DNA from: Methylobacterium sp. J-076
GTDB taxonomy: Bacteria; Pseudomonadota; Alphaproteobacteria; Rhizobiales; Beijerinckiaceae
Direction of reading: 5' to 3'
Assembly (NCBI RefSeq): GCF_022829405.1
Contig: NZ_JAKSXW010000149.1
Location: forward strand, 62,001-126,000
Length of the DNA: 64,000 bases
Shown: positions 24,212-33,281 of the stretch, in pieces
How the letters are laid out: each line of letters begins with the position of its first letter
How positions within the stretch are numbered: position 1 is the first letter of the stretch
Program-made: the position numbers and the translations under genes
Notes under the pieces: model-generated
Databases searched by the model: none
Seen by the model: the letters and a program-made list of their open reading frames with translations, nothing else
Told to the model about the DNA's origin: nothing

Positions 24212-24682
24212 ATGGCGACGATCGAACGGCTCAAGAAGCGGCCCGATTTTCTGGCCGCTGCCGCGGGCCGCCGCTACCACACCGACCGGATGACGGCGCA
24301 GGGTCTCCTGCGTGCCGGGGAGGCCGATGGCCTGCGCCTCGGATTCACCGTGACCAAGCGCGTCGGCCACGCGACCGAGCGCAACCGAATCAAGCGCCGG
24401 CTCCGTGCCGCCGTCGCCGAGGTCGCCGCCGGCCTGCCCGCCGACCTCGCGGACCGTACCGCCGACATCGTCCTCGTCGCCCGTCGCCCCGCCCTCACGG
24501 CGGCGTTCGCGACGCTCACGGACGACCTCCGTCAGGCCATCCCCGCGGTGACCCGCCCCGGCAAGCCGGGCCCGGGCGAGGCCGGCGGCCGATCCCGATC
24601 CTCATCCTCCCGAAGTGGAAAGCGCGTCGCCGCGCCGTCCGCTCCCCCGAACAAGTGCGTTGGTGTCCCCGATGGGCAATGA
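24212..24682 (+). CDS. rnpA: ribonuclease P protein component
   Basis: Protein subunit of RNase P, which trims the 5' leader of pre-tRNAs. Core over residues 1-110 with IERLKKRPDFLAAA and the RNA-binding ERNRIKRRLRAA. At 156 residues it is longer than the usual 110-130; the tail is Ser/Arg/Pro-rich (GRSRSSSSRSGKR) and overlaps the yidC start by 11 bp. Start choice: ATG 24212 gives the family N-terminus; an in-frame ATG at 24164 would add 16 residues. Neither has a clear ribosome binding site. Confidence 0.92.
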   Translation: MATIERLKKRPDFLAAAAGRRYHTDRMTAQGLLRAGEADGLRLGFTVTKRVGHATERNRIKRRLRAAVAEVAAGLPADLADRTADIVLVARRPALTAAFATLTDDLRQAIPAVTRPGKPGPGEAGGRSRSSSSRSGKRVAAPSAPPNKCVGVPDGQ

Positions 24683-26537
24683 CAAGACGAACATGTTCGT
24701 GGCCATCGGCCTGTCGCTGCTGGTGCTGCTCGGATGGCAGTACTTCGTGGCCGGGCCGCGGCTCGAGCAGCAGCGCCAGATCGAAGCCCAGAACAAGGCG
24801 GCCCAGGCCCAGACGCAACCCCCGGGCGTGAGCCCGGATGGCGTGCCCTCGGCCTCGCCGAAGGAGGGCGGCCCGGCCGCCCCGGCACCGGGCACCGCGC
24901 CGACGCCCCCGGGCGGCCCGATCTCCCGCGAGGCCGCCCTGGCGCGGGCGCCGCGGGTGCAGATCGAGACGCCGGCGCTGTCCGGCTCCATCAACCTGAA
25001 GGGCGGCCGCATCGACGACGTGGCCCTGAAGAACTACCACGAGACGATCGACCCCAAGAGCCCCGAGATCGTCCTGTTCTCGCCGGCCGGGACCGAGACG
25101 CCCTACTACGCCGAGTTCGGCTGGGTCGGCGCCAATGCCGGCAAGCTGCCGAACGGCGACACGGTCTGGACCGCGGATGGCAAGACCCTCGCCCCCGGCA
25201 TGCCGGTGACCCTCAGCTGGGACAACGGCGAAGGCCTCGTCTTCAAGCGCGTCGTCGCCGTGGACGACAAGTACATGTTCTCGGTGCGTGATTCGGTCGA
25301 GAACAAGGGCGCGAACGCGATCACGCTCTATCCCTACAGCCTCGTCTCCCGCTGGGGTAAGCCGCACACCCAGGGCTACTACGTCCTGCACGAGGGCATG
25401 ATCGGCTATCTCGGTGACGACGGCCTGCAGGAGATCACCTACGACAAGCTGGCCAAGGAGGGCGCCTATGGCGGCGCCAACACCAAGGGCCGGGCCTACA
25501 GCAACGTGACCGGTGGCTTCCTCGGCATCACCGACAAGTACTGGGCCGCCGCGGTCGTCCCCGAGCAGAACGCGCCCTATACCGGCGCCTTCACCGACCG
25601 CACCGACGGCACCACCAACGTCTACCAAGCGAGCGCCCGGGGCGAGGCGGTGAACCTCGCCGCCGGTGCCTCGGCCTCCACGACCCAGCGCCTGTTCGCG
25701 GGCGCCAAGGAAGTGAACCTCATCAACGCCTACCAGAAGGACCTCGGCATCCGGCACTTCGACCTGATGATCGACTGGGGCTGGTTCTGGTTCATCACCC
25801 AGCCGATGTTCCGGGCGCTGGACTTCATCTACCACCTGTTCGGCAATTTCGGCGTGTCGATCCTGGTGGTGACCTTCTGCCTGAAGCTGCTGTTCCTGCC
25901 GATCGCCAACCGCTCCTACGTCTCGATGGCCAAGATGAAGGCCGTCCAGCCGGAGATGACCTCGATCCGCGAGCGCTTCAAGGACGACAAGGTCAAGCAG
26001 CAACAGGCGATGATGGAGCTGTACAAGAAGGAGAAGATCAATCCGGTGGCGGGCTGCTGGCCCGTGCTGATCCAGATCCCGGTCTTCTTCGCCCTGTACA
26101 AGGTCCTGTTCATCACCATCGAGATGCGGCACGCGCCGTTCTTCGGCTGGATCCGCGACCTCGCCGCGCCCGATCCGACGAGCATCGTCAACCTGTTCGG
26201 CCTGCTGCCCTTCCCGGCGCCCGACTTCGTCCACCTGGGCGTCTGGCCGCTGATCATGGGCGTCACGATGTTCGTGCAGATGAAGATGAACCCCGCGCCG
26301 CCGGACCCGGTCCAGGCGCAGATCTTCACCTTCATGCCGATCGTCTTCACCTTCATGCTCGGCTCGTTCCCGGCCGGGTTGGTGATCTACTGGGCCTGGA
26401 ACAACTCCCTGTCCGTGCTGCAGCAATATGTCATCATGCGCCGCAACGGCGTGAAGGTGGAGCTGTGGGACAACCTGCGGGGCACGTTCCGGCGGGGCGC
26501 CAAGTCGGCTGGCAAGCCGGCGACGACCAAGAGCTGA
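24672..26537 (+). CDS. yidC: membrane protein insertase YidC
   Basis: 621-residue Sec-assisting and independent insertase. First membrane span at about 8-26 (MFVAIGLSLLVLLGWQYFV), a Pro/Ala/Gly-rich linker to about 95, the large periplasmic beta domain to about 360, then the conserved five-span C-terminal region with the basic cytoplasmic loop (MAKMKAVQPEMTSIRERF) and NPVAGCWPVLIQIPVFFAL. ATG 24672 lies inside the end of rnpA. Confidence 0.97.
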   Translation: MGNDKTNMFVAIGLSLLVLLGWQYFVAGPRLEQQRQIEAQNKAAQAQTQPPGVSPDGVPSASPKEGGPAAPAPGTAPTPPGGPISREAALARAPRVQIETPALSGSINLKGGRIDDVALKNYHETIDPKSPEIVLFSPAGTETPYYAEFGWVGANAGKLPNGDTVWTADGKTLAPGMPVTLSWDNGEGLVFKRVVAVDDKYMFSVRDSVENKGANAITLYPYSLVSRWGKPHTQGYYVLHEGMIGYLGDDGLQEITYDKLAKEGAYGGANTKGRAYSNVTGGFLGITDKYWAAAVVPEQNAPYTGAFTDRTDGTTNVYQASARGEAVNLAAGASASTTQRLFAGAKEVNLINAYQKDLGIRHFDLMIDWGWFWFITQPMFRALDFIYHLFGNFGVSILVVTFCLKLLFLPIANRSYVSMAKMKAVQPEMTSIRERFKDDKVKQQQAMMELYKKEKINPVAGCWPVLIQIPVFFALYKVLFITIEMRHAPFFGWIRDLAAPDPTSIVNLFGLLPFPAPDFVHLGVWPLIMGVTMFVQMKMNPAPPDPVQAQIFTFMPIVFTFMLGSFPAGLVIYWAWNNSLSVLQQYVIMRRNGVKVELWDNLRGTFRRGAKSAGKPATTKS

Positions 26538-26538
26538 C

Positions 26539-27201
26539 GTGAGCGTGACGGACGACACCGACGACGACAAGGCCGGCCTCGTCGAGGCCGGCCGCCTGCT
26601 GTTCGCGGGCAGCGCCGACTTCTACGCCGCCACGCAAACCCTCGACCGGCTGCCGCCGATGGAGGGGATCGAGATCGCCTTCGCCGGGCGTTCCAATGTC
26701 GGCAAGTCGAGCCTCATCAACGCGCTGACCGGGCGCAACACCCTGGCGCGGGTGTCGCACACGCCGGGCCGCACGCAGCAGCTCAACTTCTTCAAGGTGG
26801 CCGACCGGATGTCCCTGGTGGACATGCCGGGCTACGGCTACGCCGCGGTGGAGAAGGCCAAGGTCGAGGCCTGGACCGAGCTGATCCACTCCTACCTCAA
26901 GGGGCGCGCCAACCTCGCCCGGGTCTTCGTGCTGATCGATGCCCGGCACGGGCTGAAGAGCATCGATACGGACGTGCTCGACGGGCTCGACAAGGCGGCG
27001 GTGAGCTATCAGGTCGTGCTGACCAAGGGCGACGCGCTGAAGAAGGCGCAGGTGGAGGCGCGGATGGCCGGCATCCAGGCCGCCCTCGCCAAGCGTCCGG
27101 CCGCCTTCCCCGAGGTGATCCTGACATCGAGCCGTGACGACCTCGGTGTGGCCGACCTGCGCGCTGCGGTGGCCCGCCTGCTCGCCGAGCGCGGGGTATG
27201 A
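26539..27201 (+). CDS. engB: ribosome biogenesis GTP-binding protein YsxC/EngB
   Basis: 220-residue TRAFAC GTPase needed for 50S assembly. P-loop GRSNVGKSS at 50-58, G2 TPGRTQ, G3 DMPGYG and G4 TKGD are visible. GTG start 2 bp after yidC. Its stop overlaps the DUF423 ATG (ATGA). Confidence 0.95.
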   Translation: MSVTDDTDDDKAGLVEAGRLLFAGSADFYAATQTLDRLPPMEGIEIAFAGRSNVGKSSLINALTGRNTLARVSHTPGRTQQLNFFKVADRMSLVDMPGYGYAAVEKAKVEAWTELIHSYLKGRANLARVFVLIDARHGLKSIDTDVLDGLDKAAVSYQVVLTKGDALKKAQVEARMAGIQAALAKRPAAFPEVILTSSRDDLGVADLRAAVARLLAERGV

Positions 27202-27578
27202 TGAGGCTGGCGCCGGTCGAACGCGGCCTTGGCGCCGTCGCCTGCCTCGCCGGGTTGCTCGGCGTGGCGGCGAGCGCGGCGGCGGCTCATATCGCGGGGG
27301 CCGATTCGCTGAAGGTCGCCGCGCAGTTCCTGCTGTTCCACGCGCCCGCGATCCTCGCCCTCACCGGGCTCGGCGCCGCCGGTCTGGTCCGGCCGACGCT
27401 CGCGCGCCTTGCCGGCGGCTTGATCGCGGTGGGGCTCTGCTTGTTCTGCGGCGACCTCGCCCTCCGCGCCCTCGCGGGCCAGGCGTTGTTCCCCATGGCC
27501 GCCCCGAGCGGTGGCTTCGCCCTGATGGGCGGGTGGCTCGTGGGGATCGTGGCGCTGGTGGTTCCGGCCCGGAGCTAA
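27198..27578 (+). CDS. DUF423 membrane protein
   Basis: 126-residue membrane protein of DUF423 with four predicted spans and the family pattern GAHAL-like AAAAHIAGADSLK, FLLFHAPAIL, GLCLFCGDLALRA and APSGGFALMGGW. Function unknown. Translationally coupled to engB by an ATGA overlap and the last gene of the rpmH-to-DUF423 run. Confidence 0.88.
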   Translation: MMRLAPVERGLGAVACLAGLLGVAASAAAAHIAGADSLKVAAQFLLFHAPAILALTGLGAAGLVRPTLARLAGGLIAVGLCLFCGDLALRALAGQALFPMAAPSGGFALMGGWLVGIVALVVPARS

Positions 27579-27586
27579 AAGGCTCT

Positions 27587-27677
27587 CCGTCATCGCGGAC
27601 GGCGTGATGCGAACCGAGGATGCGCTCCGGTCCGAACGCGTTCCCCGGCCGTCGATGGCTCCGCTCGCGATGACGCC
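27587..27677. repeat. degenerate palindromic element of the 115-bp repeat family
   Basis: CGTCATCGCGGACGG on the left and GGCTCCGCTCGCGATGACG on the right form inverted ends in the convergent gap between the DUF423 gene and the S10 peptidase gene. The ends match the outer parts of the units at 2482-2918, while the middle has diverged. Confidence 0.55.
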
Positions 27678-27695
27678 GTGGAGCACGGTGGGGGC

Positions 27696-29249
27696 TTACT
27701 TGCCCCCGTCGCCGGCATTCTCCCTGTCCTTCAGCGCCGCCGCGAACAGGTCGGCTGCGTTCTGGTGCAGGGCCGCCCGGGAGGCGCTGCGGAAGTAGAA
27801 CATGTGCCCGCCCGGGTAGACCGCGAGGTTCAGCCGTCCGCCGCCGTAGGGCGGAACCTGGGCGATCTGGAGCTTCGACGCGAAATAGGGCGTCACCAGA
27901 TCGGTGGCGCCATGGGCCACCAGCACCCTCAGCTTGCCGTCGAGCGCCAGGACGCCCTTCAGGTTGGACAGCACTTCCGGCGCCTGACGGCCCGAACCCC
28001 AGCCCCAGCCGCGGTTCACCGCATTGTTCAGCAGCTCGTAGCGCTGGTTCGGCACCGTCCATTTCAGCGTGCGGGCGTAGAGATCCAGCATCGCGCTGGT
28101 CAGCGGCGCCTGGAGGGCGGTGAGCTGCGGATCCTCGAAGCCGGACTGCAACGAATCCGGATCCGGGTCCCAACCGGTGATGCCGGTGTCGTAGAGGCTG
28201 GTCACGCGGCCGGCCTCCCGGTTCAGTTCGCGCTGGACGCCCCGTCCGGAGGGCCGGCCCGCCTGCCGCCGGAGGAACTCCCGGTCGAGCCCCGTGAGCC
28301 CGGCGAGCCTGTCGGTCATCCGGCTGATGGCCTCGGCGTCGCCCGGCCCTTTGAGCAGGTCCGCGAGGTAGGACCCCGTGGCGTAATCCTCGGCCGGGGC
28401 GAGGAGCGCGGGGCTCGGCGTCTGGCCGCCGCGCTCCAGGCCCGTGGCGGCCAGGGAGGGCAGGCGCAGGACGAAGCCCCACGGGTCGGTGCGGTGCCGT
28501 TCGAGGGCGGCGAAATCGAGCACCGGCGAGAGCAGGACCATGCCGGAGAGGCCGACGCCGATCTCCCCCTGCAGTTTTTCGGCGATAAGCGGCCCCCGGA
28601 ACCCGCCGTAGCTCTCGCCGACGTAGAATTTCGGGCTCGCCATCCGGCCGTTCACCCGCAGATAGCGGGCGATGACCGCGGCCAGGACCGAGGCGTCGCT
28701 CTCGACGGACCAGTATTTCTTGGCGTCCCCATCGGCGGCGCGGCTGTAGCCGGTGCCGACGGGGTCGATGAAGACGAGGTCTGTGAAGTCGAGCCACGTC
28801 CCATCGTTGGGCACCAGGGCGACGCCCTGGGAGGGGCTGATGCTGTCCTTGCCGATGGGCAGCCGCCAGGGGCCGATGGCCCCGATATGGAGATAGGCCG
28901 AGGCGGCGCCGGGGCCGCCGTTGAGGGCAAAGGTGATCGGCCGCTCGCGCCCGCCTTCCGGGGGGCGAGTATAGGCGACGTAGGCGATCTCGGCCTGAAG
29001 CTTCCCGCCCTCGTCCACCAGGGGCAGGCTGCCGGCCGTCGCCGTGAAGTCGAGCGTGCGCCCGTCCGGCAGGGCGATGCTCTGGCTGGTGATCGAATCG
29101 GCGGGGAGGCGGCGCCCCTCCGGGCCGGGGGCCGCGGCCTGCGGACGCGGCGGCCCGCCGGGGTGGCCCTCCTGCGCCGCGAGCGGCCAGGGGAGGGCGA
29201 GGGCCAGGAGAAGCGCCGTCGCGAGGCGGCCGGACTTGATCGGTGTCAT
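27696..29249 (-). CDS. exported serine carboxypeptidase-like S10 family protein
   Basis: 517 residues with a signal peptide (ATALLLALALPWPLAAQ) and a Pro/Gly-rich spacer, so periplasmic or secreted. The alpha/beta-hydrolase triad of family S10 is visible: Ser213 in GESYGG, Asp450 in GATDLVTPY and His482 in PGGHMFY; the oxyanion region is ALNGGPGAAS at 108-117. Family members cut C-terminal residues from peptides. ATG 29249; an in-frame start far upstream runs across holC and was rejected. 8 bp after holC, so the two may be co-transcribed. Confidence 0.88.
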   Translation of the reverse strand: MTPIKSGRLATALLLALALPWPLAAQEGHPGGPPRPQAAAPGPEGRRLPADSITSQSIALPDGRTLDFTATAGSLPLVDEGGKLQAEIAYVAYTRPPEGGRERPITFALNGGPGAASAYLHIGAIGPWRLPIGKDSISPSQGVALVPNDGTWLDFTDLVFIDPVGTGYSRAADGDAKKYWSVESDASVLAAVIARYLRVNGRMASPKFYVGESYGGFRGPLIAEKLQGEIGVGLSGMVLLSPVLDFAALERHRTDPWGFVLRLPSLAATGLERGGQTPSPALLAPAEDYATGSYLADLLKGPGDAEAISRMTDRLAGLTGLDREFLRRQAGRPSGRGVQRELNREAGRVTSLYDTGITGWDPDPDSLQSGFEDPQLTALQAPLTSAMLDLYARTLKWTVPNQRYELLNNAVNRGWGWGSGRQAPEVLSNLKGVLALDGKLRVLVAHGATDLVTPYFASKLQIAQVPPYGGGRLNLAVYPGGHMFYFRSASRAALHQNAADLFAAALKDRENAGDGGK

Positions 29250-29257
29250 GGAGGGCG

Positions 29258-29710
29258 TCACGCCTTCTTGTTCCAGCGGCCGGATTCGTCCTGCTGCCAA
29301 TAGGCGACCGCGTGGCCCGCCTCCTTGGCCTGCCGCCACTGCTCCCGCGCCCGCAGGAGCGCGTCCTGATCGGACCCGTCGAACAGGATGCAGATTCGGG
29401 CGTAGCTTTCCGCGTCGGCGGGCAGGTCGGCGCCCTCCACGAGGAAGCGGATGGAGGCGCCGTTGGGGTTCGCCTCCCGCAGCGTCAGCACCACCGGCTG
29501 GCTCGCCGGGTCGGGCTCCCGGTCCGTGCCATGGGGCAGGAAGCTCTCGTCGGCATAGGTCCAGAGCTGATCGTCGAGGGCGGAAAGCCGCTCCTCGCTC
29601 GCCGCCTGGATCGCCGCCTGCCACCCGCGCTCCAGCGACCGCTCCACGAGGGTCGGCAGGACCCGTTCGAGGGGCTGGTGCTGGAGGTGGTAGAACAGGA
29701 TCTCGGTCAC
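29258..29710 (-). CDS. holC: DNA polymerase III subunit chi
   Basis: 150-residue replisome accessory subunit that links the clamp loader to single-strand-binding protein. The family opening TEILFYHLQHQPLERVLPTLVE, the central LWTYADESFLPHG and the C-terminal WRQAKEAGHAVAYWQQ are visible. GTG start at 29710 gives this N-terminus; the longer frame upstream is not conserved. Confidence 0.93.
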   Translation of the reverse strand: MTEILFYHLQHQPLERVLPTLVERSLERGWQAAIQAASEERLSALDDQLWTYADESFLPHGTDREPDPASQPVVLTLREANPNGASIRFLVEGADLPADAESYARICILFDGSDQDALLRAREQWRQAKEAGHAVAYWQQDESGRWNKKA

Positions 29711-29820
29711 AGTAGGGCTGAGATAGGGCCTCCGGGCCCCGGCGCGAAGGGCGGCACCACTGTCGCATGCCCCGCCGCCCTGTGGAAAACGTGGCGAAGG
29801 TCGGGTGTCGACGGCCCACC

Positions 29821-29879
29821 CCACTCATCCCCTCATCCTGAGGTGCAGCGAAGCTGCCTCAAGATGAGGGGGTGAGTGG
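29821..29879. repeat. 59-bp near-perfect palindrome (short form of the CCTCATCCTGAGG element)
   Basis: Arms of 27-29 bases that differ at only a few positions: CCACTCATCCCCTCATCCTG on the left faces CAAGATGAGGGGGTGAGTGG on the right, around GCAGC-GAA-GCTGC. It shares the CTCATCCTGAGGTGC arms of the elements at 6990 and 22113 but lacks their core. Located in the 301-bp gap between holC (start 29710) and pyrG (end 30012); could act as the pyrG terminator. Confidence 0.75.
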
Positions 29880-29888
29880 AATCGCTGA

Positions 29889-29991
29889 CATCTTCGCCGT
29901 CCTTGCAGGCGTGGGCGAAGCGATCCAGGGACGTTCCACGCTGGGAAGCGGCCCTCCCGCCCCTGGATGGCGTCGTCCCTCGCAATGACGG
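29889..29991. repeat. palindromic element of the 115-bp repeat family
   Basis: Contains GGGCGAAGCGATCCAGGG and, inverted, CCCCTGGATGGCG...CTCGCAATGACGG, the same halves as the tandem units near trpS. It sits 10 bp from the 59-bp palindrome, so two unrelated palindromic families are stacked in one gap. No gene is visible in 29711-30011 outside these two elements. Confidence 0.65.
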
Positions 29992-30011
29992 GTCTGGAAA
30001 AGGGAAGCGCC

Positions 30012-31640
30012 TCAGACCAGCCGGCTCTGCTCGATGGCGGCGCCGACGAAGCCCTTGAACAGCGGGTGCGGATCGAATGGCCGGGACTTCAACTCCGGGT
30101 GGAACTGCACGCCGATGAACCACGGGTGGCCGACGTGCTCCACCGTTTCCGGCAGCAACCCGTCCGGCGAGAGGCCGGAGAAGCGCAGGCCCTTGGCCTC
30201 CAGCCGCTCGCGGTAGGCCATGTTGACCTCGTAGCGGTGCCGGTGCCGCTCGGAGATCCGGTCCGACCCGTAGATGGCCGCGATCTTCGAGGACGGGTCG
30301 AGCTGGGCGTCGTAGGCGCCGAGCCGCATCGTGCCGCCGAGGTCTCCCGCGGCCGCCCGGCGCTCCAGCTCGTTGCCGCGCAGCCATTCGGTCAGCAGGC
30401 CGACCACCGGTTCCGCCGTCTCGCCGAACTCGGAGGAGTTGGCGTCGGCGATGCCCGCCAGGGAGCGCGCCGCCTCGATCACCGCCATCTGCATGCCGAA
30501 GCAGATGCCGAGATAGGGAATCTTCTTCTCACGGGCGTAGCGCGCCGCGCGGATCTTGCCCTCGGCGCCCCGCTGGCCGAACCCGCCCGGCACGAGGATG
30601 CCGTTCAACCCTTCGAGGAACGGGGCCGGGTCCTCGCGCTCGAACACCTCGGCCTCGATCCACTGGAGGTTGACCTTCACCCGGTGGTTGATGCCGCCAT
30701 GGGTCAGGGCCTCGATCAGCGACTTGTAGGCGTCCTTGAGGCCCGTGTACTTGCCGACGATGGCGATGGAGACCTCGCCCTCCGGGTTGCGCACCCGCTC
30801 GGCGATGGTCCGCCAGCGGGCGAGGTCCGGCTCGTCGCCGTGCTCCAGTCCGAAATGGCCGAGCACCTCCCGGTCGAGACCCGCGGTGCGGTAGGAGAGC
30901 GGCACCTCGTAGATCGAGGCCACGTCCCGGGCCTCGATCACCGCCGTCTCGCGCACGTTGCAGAACAGGGCGAGCTTGCGCCGCTCCTCCACGGGGATCG
31001 GCCGGTCGCAGCGGCAGAGCAGGATGTCGGGCTGGATGCCGATGGAGCGCAGCTCCTTCACGGAGTGCTGCGTCGGCTTGGTCTTCAGCTCCCCGGCGCT
31101 CGGAATGTAAGGCAGCAGCGTCAGGTGGACGAAGGCGGTGGTGCCGCGGGGCAGCTCCTGGCCGAGTTGGCGGATCGCCTCGAAGAACGGCAGCCCCTCG
31201 ATGTCGCCGACGGTGCCGCCGATCTCGACCAGCACGAAATCGAACGCGTCGTTCCCCTCGAGGACGAAGTCCTTGATGGCGTTGGTCACGTGGGGAATCA
31301 CCTGGATCGTCGCGCCCAGGTAGTCGCCCCGGCGCTCCTTGGCGATGATGTCCTGGTAGATGCGGCCGGTGGTGATGTTGTCCGCCCGCGAGGCCGGCAC
31401 GCCCGTGAACCGCTCGTAATGGCCGAGGTCGAGGTCCGTCTCGGCGCCGTCGTCGGTGACGAAGACCTCGCCGTGCTGCGTCGGGCTCATCGTGCCCGGA
31501 TCGACGTTCAGATAGGGGTCCAGCTTGCGCATGCGCACCCGGTAGCCCCTGGCCTGGAGCACCGCTGCGAGGGCCGCCGAGGCGAGCCCCTTGCCCAGGG
31601 AGGAGACCACGCCGCCGGTGATGAAAACGTACCGCGTCAT
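30012..31640 (-). CDS. pyrG: CTP synthase
   Basis: Glutamine-dependent amination of UTP to CTP. 542 residues. N-terminal synthetase P-loop GGVVSSLGKG at 9-18; C-terminal class I glutaminase with nucleophile Cys380 in GICFGMQ and the His-Glu pair in VQFHPELKS. Follows secG on the minus strand with a 166-bp gap containing strong hairpins, so the two may be transcribed separately. A possible TTGGCA-17-TATGGA promoter lies directly before the ATG. Confidence 0.98.
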   Translation of the reverse strand: MTRYVFITGGVVSSLGKGLASAALAAVLQARGYRVRMRKLDPYLNVDPGTMSPTQHGEVFVTDDGAETDLDLGHYERFTGVPASRADNITTGRIYQDIIAKERRGDYLGATIQVIPHVTNAIKDFVLEGNDAFDFVLVEIGGTVGDIEGLPFFEAIRQLGQELPRGTTAFVHLTLLPYIPSAGELKTKPTQHSVKELRSIGIQPDILLCRCDRPIPVEERRKLALFCNVRETAVIEARDVASIYEVPLSYRTAGLDREVLGHFGLEHGDEPDLARWRTIAERVRNPEGEVSIAIVGKYTGLKDAYKSLIEALTHGGINHRVKVNLQWIEAEVFEREDPAPFLEGLNGILVPGGFGQRGAEGKIRAARYAREKKIPYLGICFGMQMAVIEAARSLAGIADANSSEFGETAEPVVGLLTEWLRGNELERRAAAGDLGGTMRLGAYDAQLDPSSKIAAIYGSDRISERHRHRYEVNMAYRERLEAKGLRFSGLSPDGLLPETVEHVGHPWFIGVQFHPELKSRPFDPHPLFKGFVGAAIEQSRLV

Positions 31641-31728
31641 GGGCCTCGATCCATAAAGAAGACGGCCGCATTTGCCAAACGGTCAGCCCGGGCAAAGCGG
31701 CGGTGGCTGGGGATGGCACGCAGAATGT

Positions 31729-31798
31729 CCGCGGGTCCGGGACCCGCGGGCGCGATCGTGCGACAGTCAGACGGGGCGCGGGCCGTCGCCGGCCCGCG
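31729..31798 (-). terminator. two strong hairpins downstream of secG
   Basis: CCGCGGGTC-CGG-GACCCGCGG (9-bp perfect stem, 31729-31749) and CGCGGGCC-GTCGCC-GGCCCGCG (8-bp perfect stem, 31777-31798) stand side by side, the nearer one 8 bp beyond the secG stop. No T run follows on either strand, so termination would need to be non-canonical or the structures may protect the 3' end. Confidence 0.5.
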
Positions 31799-31806
31799 GG
31801 TGAGGA

Positions 31807-32220
31807 TCAGCGCGATTGCGGCGCAGAGGGCACGCCCGTCTCGGGGGCGGGCTGGGCCGGCGCCGTTTCCGGCGTGCGGTCCTGCGCCTTGCGCAGCGTG
31901 TCGAGGAGGTTGTCGGCCCCGGCCGGGGCGTTGCCGGCCGGCTTGCCCGGCGCGGCCGCGCCCGTGTCGAGGATCGACTTCGGGGCCGCCGAGCGGTGCG
32001 ACATCACGGCGAGCGTCAAGCTCGTGGCGAAGAACAGGGCGGCGAGGATCGCCGTCGCCCGCGTCAGGGCATTGGCTTGGCCCCTGCCGGTCATGAACCC
32101 GCCGACGCCGCCGCCGCCTCCACCGCCGAGGCCGAGGCCGCCTTCAGAGCGCTGGAGCAGCACGACGCCGATCAGCGAGAGGACGATGAGGAGGTGAACG
32201 ACGATCAGGACGGTCTGCAT
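31807..32220 (-). CDS. secG: preprotein translocase subunit SecG
   Basis: 137-residue component of SecYEG. Two membrane spans: MQTVLIVVHLLIVLSLIGVV at the start and ALTRATAILAALFFATSLTL at about 50-71, with the glycine-rich loop (SEGGLGLGGGGGGG) between them. An Ala/Pro-rich hydrophilic tail follows, as in other alphaproteobacteria. Encoded upstream of pyrG. Confidence 0.95.
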   Translation of the reverse strand: MQTVLIVVHLLIVLSLIGVVLLQRSEGGLGLGGGGGGGVGGFMTGRGQANALTRATAILAALFFATSLTLAVMSHRSAAPKSILDTGAAAPGKPAGNAPAGADNLLDTLRKAQDRTPETAPAQPAPETGVPSAPQSR

Positions 32221-32363
32221 CGGGGATCCGGTCTTCGCGCGCCCGCGCCGACCGGGTCAGGTCTCGGCATGGGCGCCGGGCGGCGTCCGGCGCCGCTCCA
32301 ACGAGGTGCCCCGGGCCATACACCATGCGGCGCCATGCGCCAACCGCGCCCGTTCCATCGGGA

Positions 32364-33281
32364 TCAGTAGCGGTCCGGCACATGCATCTCCGCCGGGATC
32401 GGCGCGCGGATGTAGTCGGCGTGCCGCACCCGTGCGGGCAGGTGGACGGGGTCGTGCTCGATGTCGCCGTAGGGGACCTGCTCCAGCAGGTGGCGGATGC
32501 AGTTCAGCCGCGCCCGCTTCTTGTCCACCGCCTCCACCACCCACCACGGGGCCTCCGGGATGTGGGTGCGGGCCAGCATGTCCTCCTTGGCGCGGGTGTA
32601 ATCCTCCCAGCGCCGCCGCGATTCGACGTCCATCGGCGAGAGCTTCCACTGCTTCAGCGGGTCCATGATCCGCATGTTGAAGCGCAGGGCCTGCTCCTCG
32701 TCGGTGATGGAGAACCAGTATTTCAGGAGTACGATGCCCGAGCGCACCAGCATGCGCTCGAACTCCGGCACCGAGCGGAAGAACTCCTCCACGTCGCCCT
32801 CGGTGCAGAAGCCCATCACCCGCTCGACGCCGGCGCGGTTGTACCAGGAGCGGTCGAACAGCACGATCTCGCCGGCGGCCGGCAGGTGCGAGACGTAGCG
32901 CTGGAAGTACCATTGCGTCCGCTCGCGCTCGCTCGGCGCGGGCAGCGCCGCGACGCGGCAGACGCGGGGGTTAAGCCGCTGGGTGATGCGCTTGATCACC
33001 CCGCCCTTGCCGGCCGAATCACGGCCCTCGAAGATCACGACGACGCGCAGCTTGTGGTGCTGCACCCAGTCCTGCAGGCGGACCAGCTCGTGCTGCAGGC
33101 GCAGCAGCTCGCGGAAGTAGAACCGCCGGTCGAGTTCCTTGTGGCGGCCGGGGATGCCCTCGATCGAGTCGAGCCGGCCATCCTCCAGATCCTGTTCCAG
33201 CTCCTCGTCGTAGCTGTCCATGATCTCGCGGCGGATCATCTCCACCAACGCGGCGGGGGCGGCACTCAGATCCTCGGACAT
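32364..33281 (-). CDS. ppk2: polyphosphate kinase 2 (PPK2 family)
   Basis: 305-residue PPK2-class enzyme that phosphorylates nucleoside mono- or diphosphates using polyphosphate. Walker A GRDSAGKGG at 86-94, lid/Walker B region LFDRSWYNRAGVERVMGF at about 141-158. The long N-terminal helix (YDEELEQDLEDG) and single PPK2 domain fit the class I, NDP-using type; specificity is an inference. Stand-alone between tpiA and secG. Confidence 0.93.
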   Translation of the reverse strand: MSEDLSAAPAALVEMIRREIMDSYDEELEQDLEDGRLDSIEGIPGRHKELDRRFYFRELLRLQHELVRLQDWVQHHKLRVVVIFEGRDSAGKGGVIKRITQRLNPRVCRVAALPAPSERERTQWYFQRYVSHLPAAGEIVLFDRSWYNRAGVERVMGFCTEGDVEEFFRSVPEFERMLVRSGIVLLKYWFSITDEEQALRFNMRIMDPLKQWKLSPMDVESRRRWEDYTRAKEDMLARTHIPEAPWWVVEAVDKKRARLNCIRHLLEQVPYGDIEHDPVHLPARVRHADYIRAPIPAEMHVPDRY

